Shown in pieces: positions 21,542 to 32,000 of a stretch of 64,000 nt of DNA. Every line of letters begins with the position of its first letter. Within the stretch, counting starts at the first letter, position 1. Under the pieces are notes generated by a model. The model had not been told where the DNA came from, searched no databases, and saw only the letters and a list, made by a program, of their open reading frames with translations. The translations under genes were made by a program, and so were the position numbers. Source of the stretch: an uncultured Magnetospirillum sp. (GTDB lineage: Bacteria; Pseudomonadota; Alphaproteobacteria; Rhodospirillales; Magnetospirillaceae); the NCBI RefSeq assembly GCF_903853455.1, contig NZ_CAINTR010000186.1, forward strand, positions 26,953 to 90,952, in the 5' to 3' direction.

Positions 21542-22521
21542 GCAGGTTTTCGGCTCTCATCCTGCTGGTCCTGGTCTCGGCCTGCGCCACCCAGCTTTAC
21601 CCCAGAGGCCTCACCGTCATGCAACCCGTCATCGAACCTGACTCTTGGCGTGCCGACGACGGCGCCCGGCTGCCGCTGCGATCATGGCTGCCCGAGGGCG
21701 CGCCCAAGGCGGTGGTCCTGGCCGTGCACGGCATGAACGACTATTCCAACGCCTTCGACGCGCCCGGCAAAGTGCTGGCGGCCAAGGGCATCGCCACCTA
21801 CGCCTATGACCAGCGCGGCTTCGGGGAGGGTCCGCATCCCGGCTTCTGGTCCAGCACCGCCACCATGGCCGGCGACCTGCGCGCCGTCGCCGCGTTGCTG
21901 CATGCCCGCCATCCCCAGGTGCCGCTCTATGTCCTTGGCGAGAGCATGGGCGGCGCCGTCGCCATGGTCGCCGCCGCCGGAACACCGCCACCGGGCGTTG
22001 CCGGGCTGATTCTGTCCGCCCCTGCGGTGTGGGGGCGTTCCTCCATGGGCGTCTTCCAGTCCGCCGCCCTGTGGCTGGCCTACCGCGTCGCGCCGGGCTG
22101 GGCCCCCACCGGACGCGGCCTCAAGATCCAGCCCTCCGACAACATCGAGATGCTGCGCGCCCTGTCACGCGATCCGCTGGTGATCAAGGCGACCCGCATC
22201 GACGCCATCCATGGGCTGGTGGACCTGATGGACGCGGCCCAGGAGGACGCCGGGCGGATCACCCTGCCCGTCCTGGTGCTGTACGGCGAAAAGGACGAGA
22301 TCATTCCGGCGGATCCCACCTGGGACGCCATCCGCAGCCTGCCCGATCTGGGCCGCGGCCAGCGGGCGGCGCTGTACCCCAATGGCTGGCACATGCTGCT
22401 GCGCGACCTTCAGGCCCGGGTGGTGGTGGACGACATCGCCGCCTGGATCGAGGCCCCCGCCGCGCCGCTGCCGTCGGGCGCCGACCGCCGCGCCCAGGAA
22501 AAGCTTGCGGAGATACGATGA
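21538..22521 (+). CDS. Alpha/beta-hydrolase lipoprotein (monoacylglycerol lipase-like)
   Basis: 327 aa. A lipoprotein signal (LILLVLVSACATQ, lipobox VSAC at about residue 13-16) precedes a serine hydrolase domain of the Hydrolase_4 type: VHGMNDYSNAF, YDQRGFGEGPHPG, nucleophile elbow GESMGGAV, Asp in YGEKDEIIP and His in NGWHMLLRD. This set matches lysophospholipases/monoacylglycerol lipases. Membrane attachment in the envelope is inferred. Translationally coupled to the hemerythrin gene. Confidence 0.88.
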   Translation: MSRFSALILLVLVSACATQLYPRGLTVMQPVIEPDSWRADDGARLPLRSWLPEGAPKAVVLAVHGMNDYSNAFDAPGKVLAAKGIATYAYDQRGFGEGPHPGFWSSTATMAGDLRAVAALLHARHPQVPLYVLGESMGGAVAMVAAAGTPPPGVAGLILSAPAVWGRSSMGVFQSAALWLAYRVAPGWAPTGRGLKIQPSDNIEMLRALSRDPLVIKATRIDAIHGLVDLMDAAQEDAGRITLPVLVLYGEKDEIIPADPTWDAIRSLPDLGRGQRAALYPNGWHMLLRDLQARVVVDDIAAWIEAPAAPLPSGADRRAQEKLAEIR

Positions 22522-22574
22522 CGGAAGCGGCTGGTCGTGTCATACTTCGCACATGCAACCAGGACGGAGGTCCC

Positions 22575-23192
22575 ATGCGGGAGCCAAGGCGGATATCGGT
22601 GATCGCGATTCTGGCGTTCCTGGCCTCCGGCGACGTCTGGGCCGACCCGCGCGCCGTCGCGGCCCTGAGCACGGCGCTGCCCCAGCCGGGAGCGGCCTAT
22701 GACGATGTGCGCCAGATCAAGCTGGACCCCGGTCAGCGGCTGGTCTGCGACAGCGACAGCGACAAGCCCAAGCTGGCCAATCCGGCCCTGATGGAACATC
22801 AGGGCGGCCGCGGCCCCACCCATGTTCGCCGATGTTCGGTGTTCGCGCCCGGCGGCGAGAGCGGCTGGGTGCAAGGGGAAGTGCCAAGCCTGGCCGGACC
22901 GGCGCGGCTGTGGCTGACCTTCGTGGAACAGGGAACCGACGGACGTTATCGCCTCGCCCAGTTCAGCCTGTGGGCCAAGCGGGATGGCTGGGACAAGGTG
23001 GTCAAGTCCATGACCGACATCCACGGCCCCTGCACCGCCGGTACCGACCGTTTCCTGACCTGGCAGGACGAGCAGCACGAAACCATGATGTTCGTCGACG
23101 AGAAGAATCCCGACGAGTTCGCCATCGCCATCGGCGATCTGCGACTGCGCCGCCTGCTGAAATCACCCGGAACCTTCAGCCGCATAGAGTGA
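22575..23192 (+). CDS. Secreted protein of unknown function, tandem paralog 1
   Basis: 205 aa from the ATG at 22575 with GGAGG just before; an ATG at 22518 overlapping the previous stop is possible but would place a charged stretch before the signal peptide (VIAILAFLASGDVWA). The mature protein has LVCDSDSDKPKLANPALM, a second Cys in HVRRCSVFAPG, and GPCTAGTDRFLTW. It shares length, signal peptide and the LVC-xDxDKP motif with the next gene, so the two arose by duplication. No known domain is recognised. Confidence 0.72.
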   Translation: MREPRRISVIAILAFLASGDVWADPRAVAALSTALPQPGAAYDDVRQIKLDPGQRLVCDSDSDKPKLANPALMEHQGGRGPTHVRRCSVFAPGGESGWVQGEVPSLAGPARLWLTFVEQGTDGRYRLAQFSLWAKRDGWDKVVKSMTDIHGPCTAGTDRFLTWQDEQHETMMFVDEKNPDEFAIAIGDLRLRRLLKSPGTFSRIE

Positions 23193-23196
23193 GACC

Positions 23197-23799
23197 ATGC
23201 GTCAATTTTTACTTTTCGTCGCCGCGCTTTTGTTGACGGCGGGCGGAGCCGCCGCCCAATCCTCGGGCAAGCCCTACGACATCGGATTGGCCCAGATCGG
23301 CATGCGGCTCAACCAGCTGCGCTTCGCCGCCTTCCCCGCCAACACCAAGCTGGTCTGCTCGCAGGACCAGGACAAGCCGCCGGGCGCCGAACACGCCCCG
23401 CTGGGCCTGCCCGGCGCCATGGTCACCGCCAAGGTGGCCCGCTGCGCCCTGTTCACCGAAGCCGCCAAGGATCAGTGGATTTTGCGTCAGGTGCCGCTGG
23501 CCGGAACCCTGACCGAGTTCTGGTTCATGGCCATCGAGGACGAAAGCGGCAGCGAGCGCATCTTCCAGATGACCGCCCGCCAGCCGCGCGAGGTGTTCGA
23601 CAAGACCGCCGCCGCCCTGGTCGAACGCTGGGGTCAGCCGGTCCAGAAGACCCCCCACTTCATCCGCTGGGTGTCGGGCACGGTCGAGGCCCAGATGGCC
23701 GACGACAACGAAGGCACGGTGATCTTCCTGTTCGACAACAAGCTGCACCAGTTGCTGGAATCGCGCATGCCCAAGGGCAAGCCCAGGAAGACGGAATAG
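23197..23799 (+). CDS. Secreted protein of unknown function, tandem paralog 2
   Basis: 200 aa with a signal peptide (LLFVAALLLTAGGAAAQ). The mature part begins with a short helix, then LVCSQDQDKPPGAEHAPLG and a second Cys in VARCALFTEAAKDQW, matching the spacing in the upstream paralog (LVCDSDSDKP, RRCSVFA). The C-terminal half (FIRWVSGTVEAQMADDNEGT, IFLFDNKLHQLLE) also parallels the paralog (FLTWQDEQHETMMFVDEKNP, AIGDLRLRRLLK). The two conserved cysteines could form a disulfide in the periplasm. Unknown function; 4 bp after the first paralog, so one transcript. Confidence 0.72.
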   Translation: MRQFLLFVAALLLTAGGAAAQSSGKPYDIGLAQIGMRLNQLRFAAFPANTKLVCSQDQDKPPGAEHAPLGLPGAMVTAKVARCALFTEAAKDQWILRQVPLAGTLTEFWFMAIEDESGSERIFQMTARQPREVFDKTAAALVERWGQPVQKTPHFIRWVSGTVEAQMADDNEGTVIFLFDNKLHQLLESRMPKGKPRKTE

Positions 23800-23814
23800 G
23801 GGAGTTTCCCGCTC

Positions 23815-23947
23815 CCCTCGCCCGCTTGCGGGAGAGGGAGGGGCCCGCCGCGAAGCGGTGGGAGGGTGAGGGGGCTTCTTTGTTCAGGCAGACGAGCCCT
23901 CACCCGGCTCGCTCTGCTCGCCACCCTCTCCCGCAAGCGGGCGAGGG
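23815..23947. repeat. Inverted pair of a 24-bp palindromic repeat
   Basis: A 24-bp sequence (23815-23838, CCCTCGCCCGCTTGCGGGAG at its start) recurs as its exact reverse complement at 23924-23947, and a third exact copy stands at 45535-45558. Each copy is itself nearly palindromic around CCCGCTTGCGGG. The 85 bp between the arms have further partial pairing. It lies between the convergent secreted-protein gene and lpxC and may act as a two-way terminator. Confidence 0.8.
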
Positions 23948-23950
23948 TCT

Positions 23951-24946
23951 TCAGGCGACGGCGACGGCCCCTGACGCGGACGAGGCGGCGAAGGGAGCGG
24001 CGGCCGAGCCGGGAGCGACGGTGGTCATTTCCCAGGCGGTCTGGTCGGCGAACAGGGTGCGCAGCAACTGGTTGTTGAGGGCGTGGCCACAGCGAACGCC
24101 GTGGAAATGACCGATCAGCGGCGCGCCGGCCAGATAGAGGTCGCCGACCGCGTCCAGCACCTTGTGACGGACGAATTCGTCGGGATAGCGCAGGCCGTCG
24201 TCGTTGAGGACGCGCGAACCGGTGGAGTCGATCACCACCGCGTTGTCCAGCGAACCACCGCGCGCCAGACCGTTGGCGCGGAGATAGGCCACTTCCTGCT
24301 CGAACCCGAAGGTCCGCGCCCGCGAAATTTCCGACTTGAAGGTGCCGCGCGACAGGTTGACGAAGAATTCCTGGCGCGAAATGGCCGAGCTGGCGAAGTC
24401 GATCTCGAACCGCACCGAAAAGCCCGAGGACGGGGTCAGCGAGGCGGTGCGGTCGCCGTCCTTGACGCTGACACGCTTGAGGATCTTGATGGCCTGACGG
24501 GGAGCGGACAACTCGACCACGCCGGCGCATTCGATCAGGAACAGGAAGGGAGCGGCGGAACCGTCCATCACCGGCACTTCCGGGCCGTTGATATCGATCA
24601 GGCAGTTGTCGATCTGCATGCCGGCCAGGGCGGCCATCAGATGCTCGACCGTGCCGACCACCACGCCGTCGTCGTTCTTCAGGCAGGAATTCATGCGGGT
24701 GTCGTGCACCGCCGACCAGATGGCCGGGACGATGGCGCCGCCGCCGGCGATGTCGACGCGGCGGAAGCGGATGCCGGTGCCGGCCTCGGCCGGATGCAGC
24801 ACCATGGTGATCTTGGCGCCGGAATGAAGACCGATGCCGGAGCAGCCGATGCTGGTCTTCAGGGTGCGCGAGCGAATTGCGTTGGAATCGGAAACACTGG
24901 TGAGCGCGCTTGATCCGGGTAGCATGTCGGCAACGATGTTGTTCAC
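23951..24946 (-). CDS. lpxC: UDP-3-O-acyl-N-acetylglucosamine deacetylase
   Basis: 331 aa from a GTG at 24946 (AAGGGGA upstream). Catalyses the first committed step of lipid A synthesis. Motifs: [17 protein letters not shown], the zinc-ligand [25 protein letters not shown] with the substrate tunnel residues, [19 protein letters not shown] with His and Asp zinc ligands and [17 protein letters not shown] with the catalytic His. C-terminal Ala/Ser-rich tail of about 20 residues is not conserved. Stands alone; its stop abuts the 24-bp inverted repeat. Confidence 0.95.
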   Translation of the reverse strand: MNNIVADMLPGSSALTSVSDSNAIRSRTLKTSIGCSGIGLHSGAKITMVLHPAEAGTGIRFRRVDIAGGGAIVPAIWSAVHDTRMNSCLKNDDGVVVGTVEHLMAALAGMQIDNCLIDINGPEVPVMDGSAAPFLFLIECAGVVELSAPRQAIKILKRVSVKDGDRTASLTPSSGFSVRFEIDFASSAISRQEFFVNLSRGTFKSEISRARTFGFEQEVAYLRANGLARGGSLDNAVVIDSTGSRVLNDDGLRYPDEFVRHKVLDAVGDLYLAGAPLIGHFHGVRCGHALNNQLLRTLFADQTAWEMTTVAPGSAAAPFAASSASGAVAVA

Positions 24947-25148
24947 GCCTGGTCCCCTTTAATCTTTTGTCCGCGCCGGCCAGCGATCCTGCAACCGCCG
25001 CGAACCCCGCTTTTCACGCTGTTAGGTCTACCAGCCGGGCGTCCAGGCCTCAAATCAATCATTGTTGCCAAATATTACACTGCAGCATAAACCGTGAAAC
25101 ATTGCGTGGAACGGCTGCGGGCTTTATGGTCCGGCAGCCTTAGGAAAC

Positions 25149-26960
25149 ATGACGCCCATGACCAAACTCGAGCACATCCGCAATTTCTCCATCGTCGCCC
25201 ATATCGACCACGGCAAATCGACCCTGGCCGACCGGCTGATCCAGGCCTGCGGCGCCATCGAGGCGCGCGACATGAAGGAGCAGATCCTCGACTCGATGGA
25301 CATCGAGCGCGAACGCGGCATCACCATCAAGGCCCAGACGGTGCGGCTGTCCTATACCGCCAAGAACGGCAAGACCTATCAGTTGAACCTGATGGACACC
25401 CCCGGCCATGTGGACTTCGCCTACGAGGTCTCGCGCTCGCTGGCCGCCTGCGAGGGCTCGCTGCTGGTGGTCGACGCCTCGCAAGGCGTCGAGGCCCAGA
25501 CCCTGGCCAACGTCTACCACGCCCTGGACGCCGGCCACGAAGTGGTGCCGATCCTCAACAAGATCGACCTGCCCGCCGCCGAGCCCGAGCGGGTCAAGCA
25601 GCAGATCGAGGACGTCATCGGCCTCGACACCACCGACGCGGTGATGATCTCGGCCAAGACCGGCATCGGCATCGATCTGGTGCTGGAAGCCCTGGTCAAC
25701 CGCCTGCCCTGCCCGGAAGGCGACGAGAGCGCCGAACTCCAGGCGCTGCTGGTGGATTCCTGGTACGACGCCTATCTCGGCGTCATCATCCTGGTGCGCA
25801 TCAAGAACGGTATCCTCAAGAAGGGCCAGAAAATCCGCATGATGGCCACCGGCATCGCCTATCAAGTGGACACGGTCGGCTATTTCACCCCCAAGATCAT
25901 CCAGTGCAACGAGCTGAAGCCGGGCGAGATGGGCTTCTTCACCGCCGGGATCAAGGCGGTGGCCGACACCAAGGTGGGCGACACCGTCACCGACGACAAG
26001 AAGCCGGCCAGCGCGCCGCTACCGGGCTTCAAGCCCAGCGTGCCGGTGGTGTGGTGCGGGTTGTTCCCCATCGACGCCGCCGATTACGAGGACCTGCGCG
26101 ACAGCCTCGCCAAGCTGCGGCTCAACGACGCCAGCTTCCAGTACGAGCCCGAGACCTCGGCGGCGCTGGGCTTCGGCTTCCGCTGCGGCTTCCTCGGCCT
26201 GCTCCATCTGGAGATCATCCAGGAGCGGTTGGAGCGCGAATTCAACCTGGACCTGATCACCACCGCGCCGTCGGTGGTCTATCGCGTCCACCTGACCAAC
26301 GGCGAGATGCACGAATTGCACAATCCCGCCGACATGCCCGACCCCGCCCGCATCGACCACATGGAAGAGCCGTGGATCAAGGCCACCATCATGGTGCCCG
26401 ACGAGTATCTGGGCACGGTGCTGACCCTGTGCACCGACCGGCGCGGCCAACAGGTGGACCTGACCTATGCCGGCTCGCGCGCCATGGCGGTCTACAAGCT
26501 GCCGCTGAACGAGGTGGTGTTCGACTTCTACGACCGCCTGAAGTCCATTTCGCGCGGCTATGCCAGCTTCGACTACGAGGTCGATTCCTACGCCGAAAGC
26601 GATCTGGTCAAGGTCTCCATCCTGGTCAACGCCGAACCGGTGGACGCGCTGTCCTTCGTGGTCCACAAGGCCAACGCCGAAGCGCGCGGCCGCGGTATCT
26701 GCCAGCGCCTCAAAGAACTGATCCCGCGCCAGATGTTCCAGATCGCCATCCAGGCCGCCATCGGCGGCCGCGTCGTGGCGCGCGAAAGCATCAGCGCGCT
26801 TCGGAAGGACGTGACCGCCAAGTGCTATGGCGGCGACGCGTCGCGCAAGCGCAAGCTGCTGGACAAGCAGAAGGAAGGCAAGAAGCGCATGCGTCAGTTC
26901 GGCAAGGTGGAAATTCCGCAATCCGCCTTCCTGGCCGCCCTCAAGATGGGCGACGACTGA
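25149..26960 (+). CDS. lepA: Translation elongation factor 4 (LepA)
   Basis: 603 aa, the usual length. G motifs [48 protein letters not shown]. The LepA-specific C-terminal domain is present ([21 protein letters not shown], then [18 protein letters not shown], in parts). EF4 acts on stalled or back-translocated ribosomes. A second ATG at 25158 would remove three residues. The 200 bp upstream to lpxC must hold the promoters of both divergent genes, but none stands out by eye. Confidence 0.95.
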   Translation: MTPMTKLEHIRNFSIVAHIDHGKSTLADRLIQACGAIEARDMKEQILDSMDIERERGITIKAQTVRLSYTAKNGKTYQLNLMDTPGHVDFAYEVSRSLAACEGSLLVVDASQGVEAQTLANVYHALDAGHEVVPILNKIDLPAAEPERVKQQIEDVIGLDTTDAVMISAKTGIGIDLVLEALVNRLPCPEGDESAELQALLVDSWYDAYLGVIILVRIKNGILKKGQKIRMMATGIAYQVDTVGYFTPKIIQCNELKPGEMGFFTAGIKAVADTKVGDTVTDDKKPASAPLPGFKPSVPVVWCGLFPIDAADYEDLRDSLAKLRLNDASFQYEPETSAALGFGFRCGFLGLLHLEIIQERLEREFNLDLITTAPSVVYRVHLTNGEMHELHNPADMPDPARIDHMEEPWIKATIMVPDEYLGTVLTLCTDRRGQQVDLTYAGSRAMAVYKLPLNEVVFDFYDRLKSISRGYASFDYEVDSYAESDLVKVSILVNAEPVDALSFVVHKANAEARGRGICQRLKELIPRQMFQIAIQAAIGGRVVARESISALRKDVTAKCYGGDASRKRKLLDKQKEGKKRMRQFGKVEIPQSAFLAALKMGDD

Positions 26961-26962
26961 TA

Positions 26963-27101
26963 CCATGTCTCGCTGATCGTAACCGATCAGCGACGCCCTC
27001 GAGCGGCGGGCGGGCGCGAGCGCCCTTGCCTTCCGCGGCATGAGCCGCGCGGCGCGTTGCGCCTAGCCAGATCTCTATGAGTTCGTGTCAGCGAGACATG
27101 G
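26963..27101 (-). repeat. Multi-hairpin interspersed repeat, copy D
   Basis: Read on the minus strand: GGCGC-AAC-GCGCC (27051-27063), CGCGGC-TCAT-GCCGCG (27034-27049), joint GAAGGCAAG, GGGCGC-TC-GCGCCC (27012-27025), joint GCCCGCCGCTCGAGGG, and a 10-bp perfect hairpin TCGCTGATCG-GTTA-CGATCAGCGA (26970-26993). In addition a 14-bp arm CCATGTCTCGCTGA (26963-26976) can pair with 27088-27101, closing the whole element; this competes with the last hairpin. Most diverged copy, yet every stem keeps pairing. Confidence 0.72.
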
Positions 27102-27107
27102 GATGAG

Positions 27108-28043
27108 TCAGCAGCCGTCGCCGCCGCAGGGATGGACTTCCACGGTGACGTGGCTCAACTCGTGCACCCCGGCCAGCAGGCCCTTGTAGTGGGCCGGCTC
27201 GCGGGGGGCGTGGGTGACGATGGCCACGATGGCGCCCCAATGCCCCGGCCCCACCTGCCAGAGATGGAGGTCGGACAGCCGGTTGTCGGCGTCGCCCTCG
27301 ATGGCGGCCCGCACCTCCTCCCGCAGTTCCGGGTCGTCGCTGCGATCCAGCAGCACCGCCGCCGTCTTGCGCATCAAGCTCCATGACCAGTTGACGATCA
27401 CGGCGGCACCGACGAAGCCCATCACCGGGTCCATCCACCACCAGCCGAGATACTTGCCCAGCACCAGGGCGGCGATGGCCAGCACCGAGGTGAAGGCGTC
27501 GGCCAGGACATGGATGTAGGCGGCGCGAAGATTATGGTCGTGATGGGCATGACCGTGGTCGTCATGGACATGCTCATGGTGGTGCCCGTGCCCGCCGAGG
27601 ATGACGGCGCTGACCAGATTCACCGCAAGGCCGATGACGGCCACCCACAGGGCCTCGTCGAAGGCGATGGTCTGCGCCGTGGTCAACCGGTTGGCCGATT
27701 CCCACACCATCAACAGCGCGACGATGCACAGGATGATGGCGCTGGTGAAGCCGCCGAGCGCCCCGACCTTGCCGGTGCCGAAGGCGAAGCTCTGGTCGTC
27801 GGCGTGACGGCGGGCGAAGCCATAGGCGAAGGCGGCGATCCCCAAGGCGCCGGCATGGGTGGACATGTGCCAGCCGTCGGCCAGCAGCGCCATGGAGTTG
27901 AAGACCGTGCCCGCCGCGATCTCGGCGACCATCATGACGACGGTGAGGCCGACGACGATCTTGGTCCGCCGTTCCGCCGCCGCTTCCGTCCCGGTCTGGA
28001 AATGATGGCTGTGCTGCCATGGCGACAGGTTGTGGACATGCAT
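27108..28043 (-). CDS. dmeF: Cation diffusion facilitator, DmeF-type metal exporter
   Basis: 311 aa from the ATG at 28043 (MHVHNLSPWQHSHHF, the usual N-terminus of DmeF-like transporters); the frame also extends 11 codons upstream. Six membrane segments, metal site residues in ALLADGWHMSTHAGAL and YIHVLADAFTSVLA (H-x3-D pattern), and a His-rich cytosolic loop (GGHGHHHEHVHDDHGHAHHD, about residues 155-175). Family members export Co2+, Ni2+ or Zn2+ in exchange for protons; DmeF symbols refer to cobalt/nickel resistance. The specific metal is inferred. Ends in a Cys-containing tail PCGGDGC. Confidence 0.85.
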   Translation of the reverse strand: MHVHNLSPWQHSHHFQTGTEAAAERRTKIVVGLTVVMMVAEIAAGTVFNSMALLADGWHMSTHAGALGIAAFAYGFARRHADDQSFAFGTGKVGALGGFTSAIILCIVALLMVWESANRLTTAQTIAFDEALWVAVIGLAVNLVSAVILGGHGHHHEHVHDDHGHAHHDHNLRAAYIHVLADAFTSVLAIAALVLGKYLGWWWMDPVMGFVGAAVIVNWSWSLMRKTAAVLLDRSDDPELREEVRAAIEGDADNRLSDLHLWQVGPGHWGAIVAIVTHAPREPAHYKGLLAGVHELSHVTVEVHPCGGDGC

Positions 28044-28103
28044 GACCGCTCTCCAGACCGCGAAACCCGGCGGCATGGTAGGTCAAACATCCCTGCCCCA
28101 CCA

Positions 28104-28134
28104 AAGAAAAATCCCCGCCGGCGACCCGGCGGGG
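28104..28134 (-). terminator. Terminator of the response-regulator gene
   Basis: On the minus strand a 9-bp stem CCCCGCCGG / CCGGCGGGG with a GTCG loop runs into ATTTTTCTT. It is 9 bp past the stop of the regulator gene at 28143 and separates it from dmeF. Confidence 0.85.
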
Positions 28135-28142
28135 CGCGCGCC

Positions 28143-28874
28143 TCAGGCCATGGCCGTCATGGGGCGCTGGCGCAGTTCGATCGGCGCCGTGAAGGCATAA
28201 CCGATGCCGCGGGCGGATCGGATAGGCAACATCTCTCCGCTTGCCATCTTCACCTTGCGGCGCAGGCGGGCCAGGACGGCGTCGACGCTGCGGTCGTCGT
28301 AGCCCCCCATCGCCTTGCCCAGGGAGATGGCGATCTCCTCCCGTTTCACCGAAACCCCCGGCTTGACGATCAAGGCCTGCATCGCTCGGTATTCGGCGGT
28401 GGTCAGCGGCACGGTTCCGCCCTTGGGAGAGGTCAGCGCCCAGTCCGTGGCGTCGAAGCTCCAGGCTCCCTGGCCGTCCACGCCGGCATCCTGCTTTTTG
28501 TGGTGCGGAGTATTGTCCAACCGGCGGAGCAGGCTGCGGATCGTCGCCTCAAGCTCACGCAATTGAGCGGGCTTGGCCAGGCAGGCGTCGGCGCCGGCGG
28601 CCAGGCCCGCCACCTTGTCGTCAAGGCTGTCACGCGCCGTCAGGACAAGGATGCCGATCCGGGTGGTCGCACGCAGGCGGGCGGCGATGGACAGGCCATC
28701 CTCGCCCGGCAAATCGGCGTCGAGAACCAACAGGTCGGGCGAGGACGCCGACAGCAGCCGGTCAAGCTCGGCACCGGACCCGGCCCGGCCGACATTCATC
28801 CCCACCAGGGTGAGATAGCGGCCCATCGCCTCTCGTTGTTCGGGATCGCTCGCGACCACGATGACATGTGCCAT
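28143..28874 (-). CDS. OmpR-family response regulator
   Basis: 243 aa from the ATG at 28874 (GGGG 8 nt upstream; ATG 28880 possible). Receiver domain about 1-115 with phospho-acceptor Asp in DLLVLDADLPGEDG, Thr/Ser in ILVLTARD and Lys in CLAKPAQLRELE. Winged-helix DNA-binding domain about 140-235 (VPLTTAEYRAMQALI, VDAVLARLRRKV, IRSARGIGYAF). The first acidic pocket reads VVASDPEQ in place of the common DDD, so one of the two Mg-binding acids is lost (Ala-Ser-Asp). It is divergent from the giant hybrid kinase at 29080 and probably its partner. Confidence 0.88.
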   Translation of the reverse strand: MAHVIVVASDPEQREAMGRYLTLVGMNVGRAGSGAELDRLLSASSPDLLVLDADLPGEDGLSIAARLRATTRIGILVLTARDSLDDKVAGLAAGADACLAKPAQLRELEATIRSLLRRLDNTPHHKKQDAGVDGQGAWSFDATDWALTSPKGGTVPLTTAEYRAMQALIVKPGVSVKREEIAISLGKAMGGYDDRSVDAVLARLRRKVKMASGEMLPIRSARGIGYAFTAPIELRQRPMTAMA

Positions 28875-29079
28875 CGGCATTTCCCCTTCTGCAATTCCTG
28901 CGGCGCCGGTCGGCGGCCGCCCCCTCTTCCCGGAGCTTGTTGTAGAGCAAGGGTATGGACGCAATGTGGACGGGATGTTGACGGCCGTTCACATGGCGAC
29001 GCGGCGGGTACGACGCGGCTGGACGCCCTCGACGCGGAGCGGATACCTTCCCGCACGGAATAAATGTCGGAGAGAGGGT

Positions 29080-32000
29080 GTGCGCGGAGTTCTGCTGTTT
29101 CTGCTGGCGGCGTGTCTTGCGACCGGGGCGGCCTTCGCCGAGGAGGGCGGGCCGGCCGCCTCCGGCTGGATCGACGCGGAGCCGAATGCCTGGGACAGCG
29201 TGGTGCCGCCGGTATTCAGCCATCTGACGCCCGCCGACGGGTTGCCCTATCCCGTGGCGCTGGGCCTGGCCCAGGATGGCAAGGGCTTCATCTGGGCCGC
29301 CACGCCGGGCGGAGTCGCCCGTTGGGACGGCTACCAGATGACGGTGTTCCGTCACGACGACAAGGACGCCAACTCCCTGCCCGAGAACATCGTGACCGCC
29401 GCGCTGACGGACGAGCAAGGCCGGCTGTGGCTGAGCACCGCCTCGGGGGTGGTCGTCCGCTACGACGAGGCGATCCAGGGATTCGTCGCCTATCGCGACC
29501 GGGGCAGCAGCTTTGGCCGCCCTCGCGGAATGGCCGGCGACGGCAAGGGTGGCATCTGGATCGCCAGCCAGTTGGGGCTGGCGCGTCTCGACGTCGCCGC
29601 CCAGAGCTGGCGGCACGAAGCCGGCATCCCCGCGGGCGAGGCGGGAAGCGTCATGATCGACCGCTCCGGGCGGGTGTGGGCCGGGACGGTCGCGGGCCTC
29701 ATGCGGCGACCGGGCGACGACCGGCCGTTCGAACCGGTGGCCACGCCCGCCGAGATGGAAGGAGACATGGTTTCCGCCCTGTTCGAAGACGGCGGCGGAA
29801 CCATCTGGTTCGGAACCCGGCGGGGCCGGGTCGGACGGATCAAGGCCGATGGCGATCGGGCGACGCTGGAACCCTCGTTGCCGCCATCCGGGCACCGCGT
29901 CACCGCTTTCGCCGAACTCCGGCCGGGCATGCTCTGGATCGGCGAATATGGCGGCGGCATCCGCGAATTGCGCGGAGGATCGGGCGCGGTCCGGCGGTTT
30001 TCCCACGACCCGGCGGACAGCAACAGCCTGGGCGACAATTCCGTCACCGGATTTCTGATCGACCGGTCCGGCCTGGTCTGGGTCAGCAGCCTGCACGGCA
30101 TCCACCGGCACATTCCCAGCAACCAGCGCATCATGACCGTCATTCCCCACGGCCCGGACGGCCTGTTGGGACCCGACGTGCGGAGCGTCGCGGCGACCGC
30201 CGACGGCAAGGTGTGGCTGGGGTTCCGGGCCGAGGGACTGGCCTTGATGGACCCCATGGCCAATGTGATCAAGACCGTGCCGCCGGGCCGGCGGCTGACC
30301 GATCTGCCCGAAGGGACCATCCAGGCCATCGCCGACACCGCCGACGGCGACCTGTGGGCCGCTCAACTCGACGGCCTGTTCCAGGTCGACACGGCGACCG
30401 GGCGTACCGTGCCGTATGTGCCGCTGGCCGGCGCCAACATCCTCGCCCTGCGTCACGACGGAGCCGACCTGTGGGCCGGCGGCTCCATGGGGCTGGCGCG
30501 GATTCCCCTGGACGGCGCCCGGCCGCGATTCTACCGCTCCGACCGCGAGAACCCGGAGAGTCTCAGCGACAACAGTGTGCAGGCGGTGTTTCGCGACCAC
30601 GCCCAGCGGCTGTGGCTGGGCACCCAGCGGGGATTGAATCTGCTCGTAGACCCCGAGGCGGGTCGGTTCCGGCGCATCTTCAGCGATCCTGACGATCCCG
30701 GCGGCCTGCCCAGCGACATCGTCAACAGCATCGCCGAGGACCAATCCGGCCGGTTGTGGCTGGCGACCGCCAACGGCATCGCCGTTTTCGACCCAAGACA
30801 GACCGGCAAGCCCCGGTTCATCCGCCTGGGAACCGCCCAGGGCTTGCCCAGCGCCACCATCTTGTCGGTAGTGAAGGACGTGGACGGCCGGATCATCGCG
30901 GGAACCGGCGGCGGCCTGTCCGTCATCGACCCGGAAACCCTGGCGGTTCGCACCTTCGGCCCGGCCGAGGGCTTGCATGTGGGGACGTTCTGGGCGGGCG
31001 CGGCGACGCGAATGTCCGACGGCACCGTGATCCTGGGCGGATTTGGCGGGATGGCGGTCGTTCGTCCCGCCGTCTTGCCAAGATGGGACTACCGCCCGCC
31101 GGTGGTGGTGACGGAAATACAGGTGGGAAGCCGGACGATTCCCTTGCCGGAAGAACTCCTGGTTCATCCCGAGGATGGCGGGTTCCAGGTGGATTTCTCC
31201 GCCCTGGATTTCTCGGCCCCGGAGCGCAACCGCTATGCCTATCGCCTGGAGGGGAACGACGGCGACTGGATCGCCACCGACGCCCACCACCGTACCGCCC
31301 GCTACACCAACCTTCCGCCCGGCCGATACCGGCTGGAGATCCGGGGCAGCAACAGTGTCGGCGACTGGAGCGACCGGACTCTGACCCTCCCCGTCCGGGT
31401 CCTGCCGGACTGGTATCAGACGGCGTGGTTCCGCCTGCTGACGGCCTTGGTCGTCATCGCCGCCCTGGTCGGGATCGCCCAGGCGCGCAAGGCGTATTAC
31501 CTGCGCCGCGAGCGCGAACTCACCCGGCAGGTGGCCGCCATGACCGCGGAAGCCGAAGCGGCGAAACAACGGGCGCTGGCCGGAGAGGAGGACGCACGGC
31601 AGGCGAAGGAAGCGGCGGAAGCGGCCGACCAGATGAAGTCCCGCTTCCTGGCCGTCATCGGCCACGAGATCCGGACTCCGCTCAACGGCCTGCTGGGCAT
31701 GCTGCAGGTGCTGGATCCCCGGGCGCTCGAAAAAGGGCCGCGCGAACTGCTGGCCACCGCCAAGGAAGCGGGCGAAACCCTGCGGCATCTGGTGGAAAGC
31801 GTCTTCGAATATGGCCGCGAGGGGGCCTGGAACACCAAGGTCACCCCTCACGACGTGGATCTTCGCCGCCTTGCCACCGCGACCTTGGAGTTGATGCGCC
31901 CGCAGGCCGAAGCCAAAGGCTTGCCGCTTACTCTGAAGTTGGAGCCGGAGGGGCCGGTCTGGATTCGCTGCGACCACGCCAAGCTGTCGCGCATCCTGAT

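Noticed and set aside
24947..25148. tRNA or small RNA between lpxC and lepA
   Set aside because: No cloverleaf or strong hairpin with a T-run could be drawn by eye.
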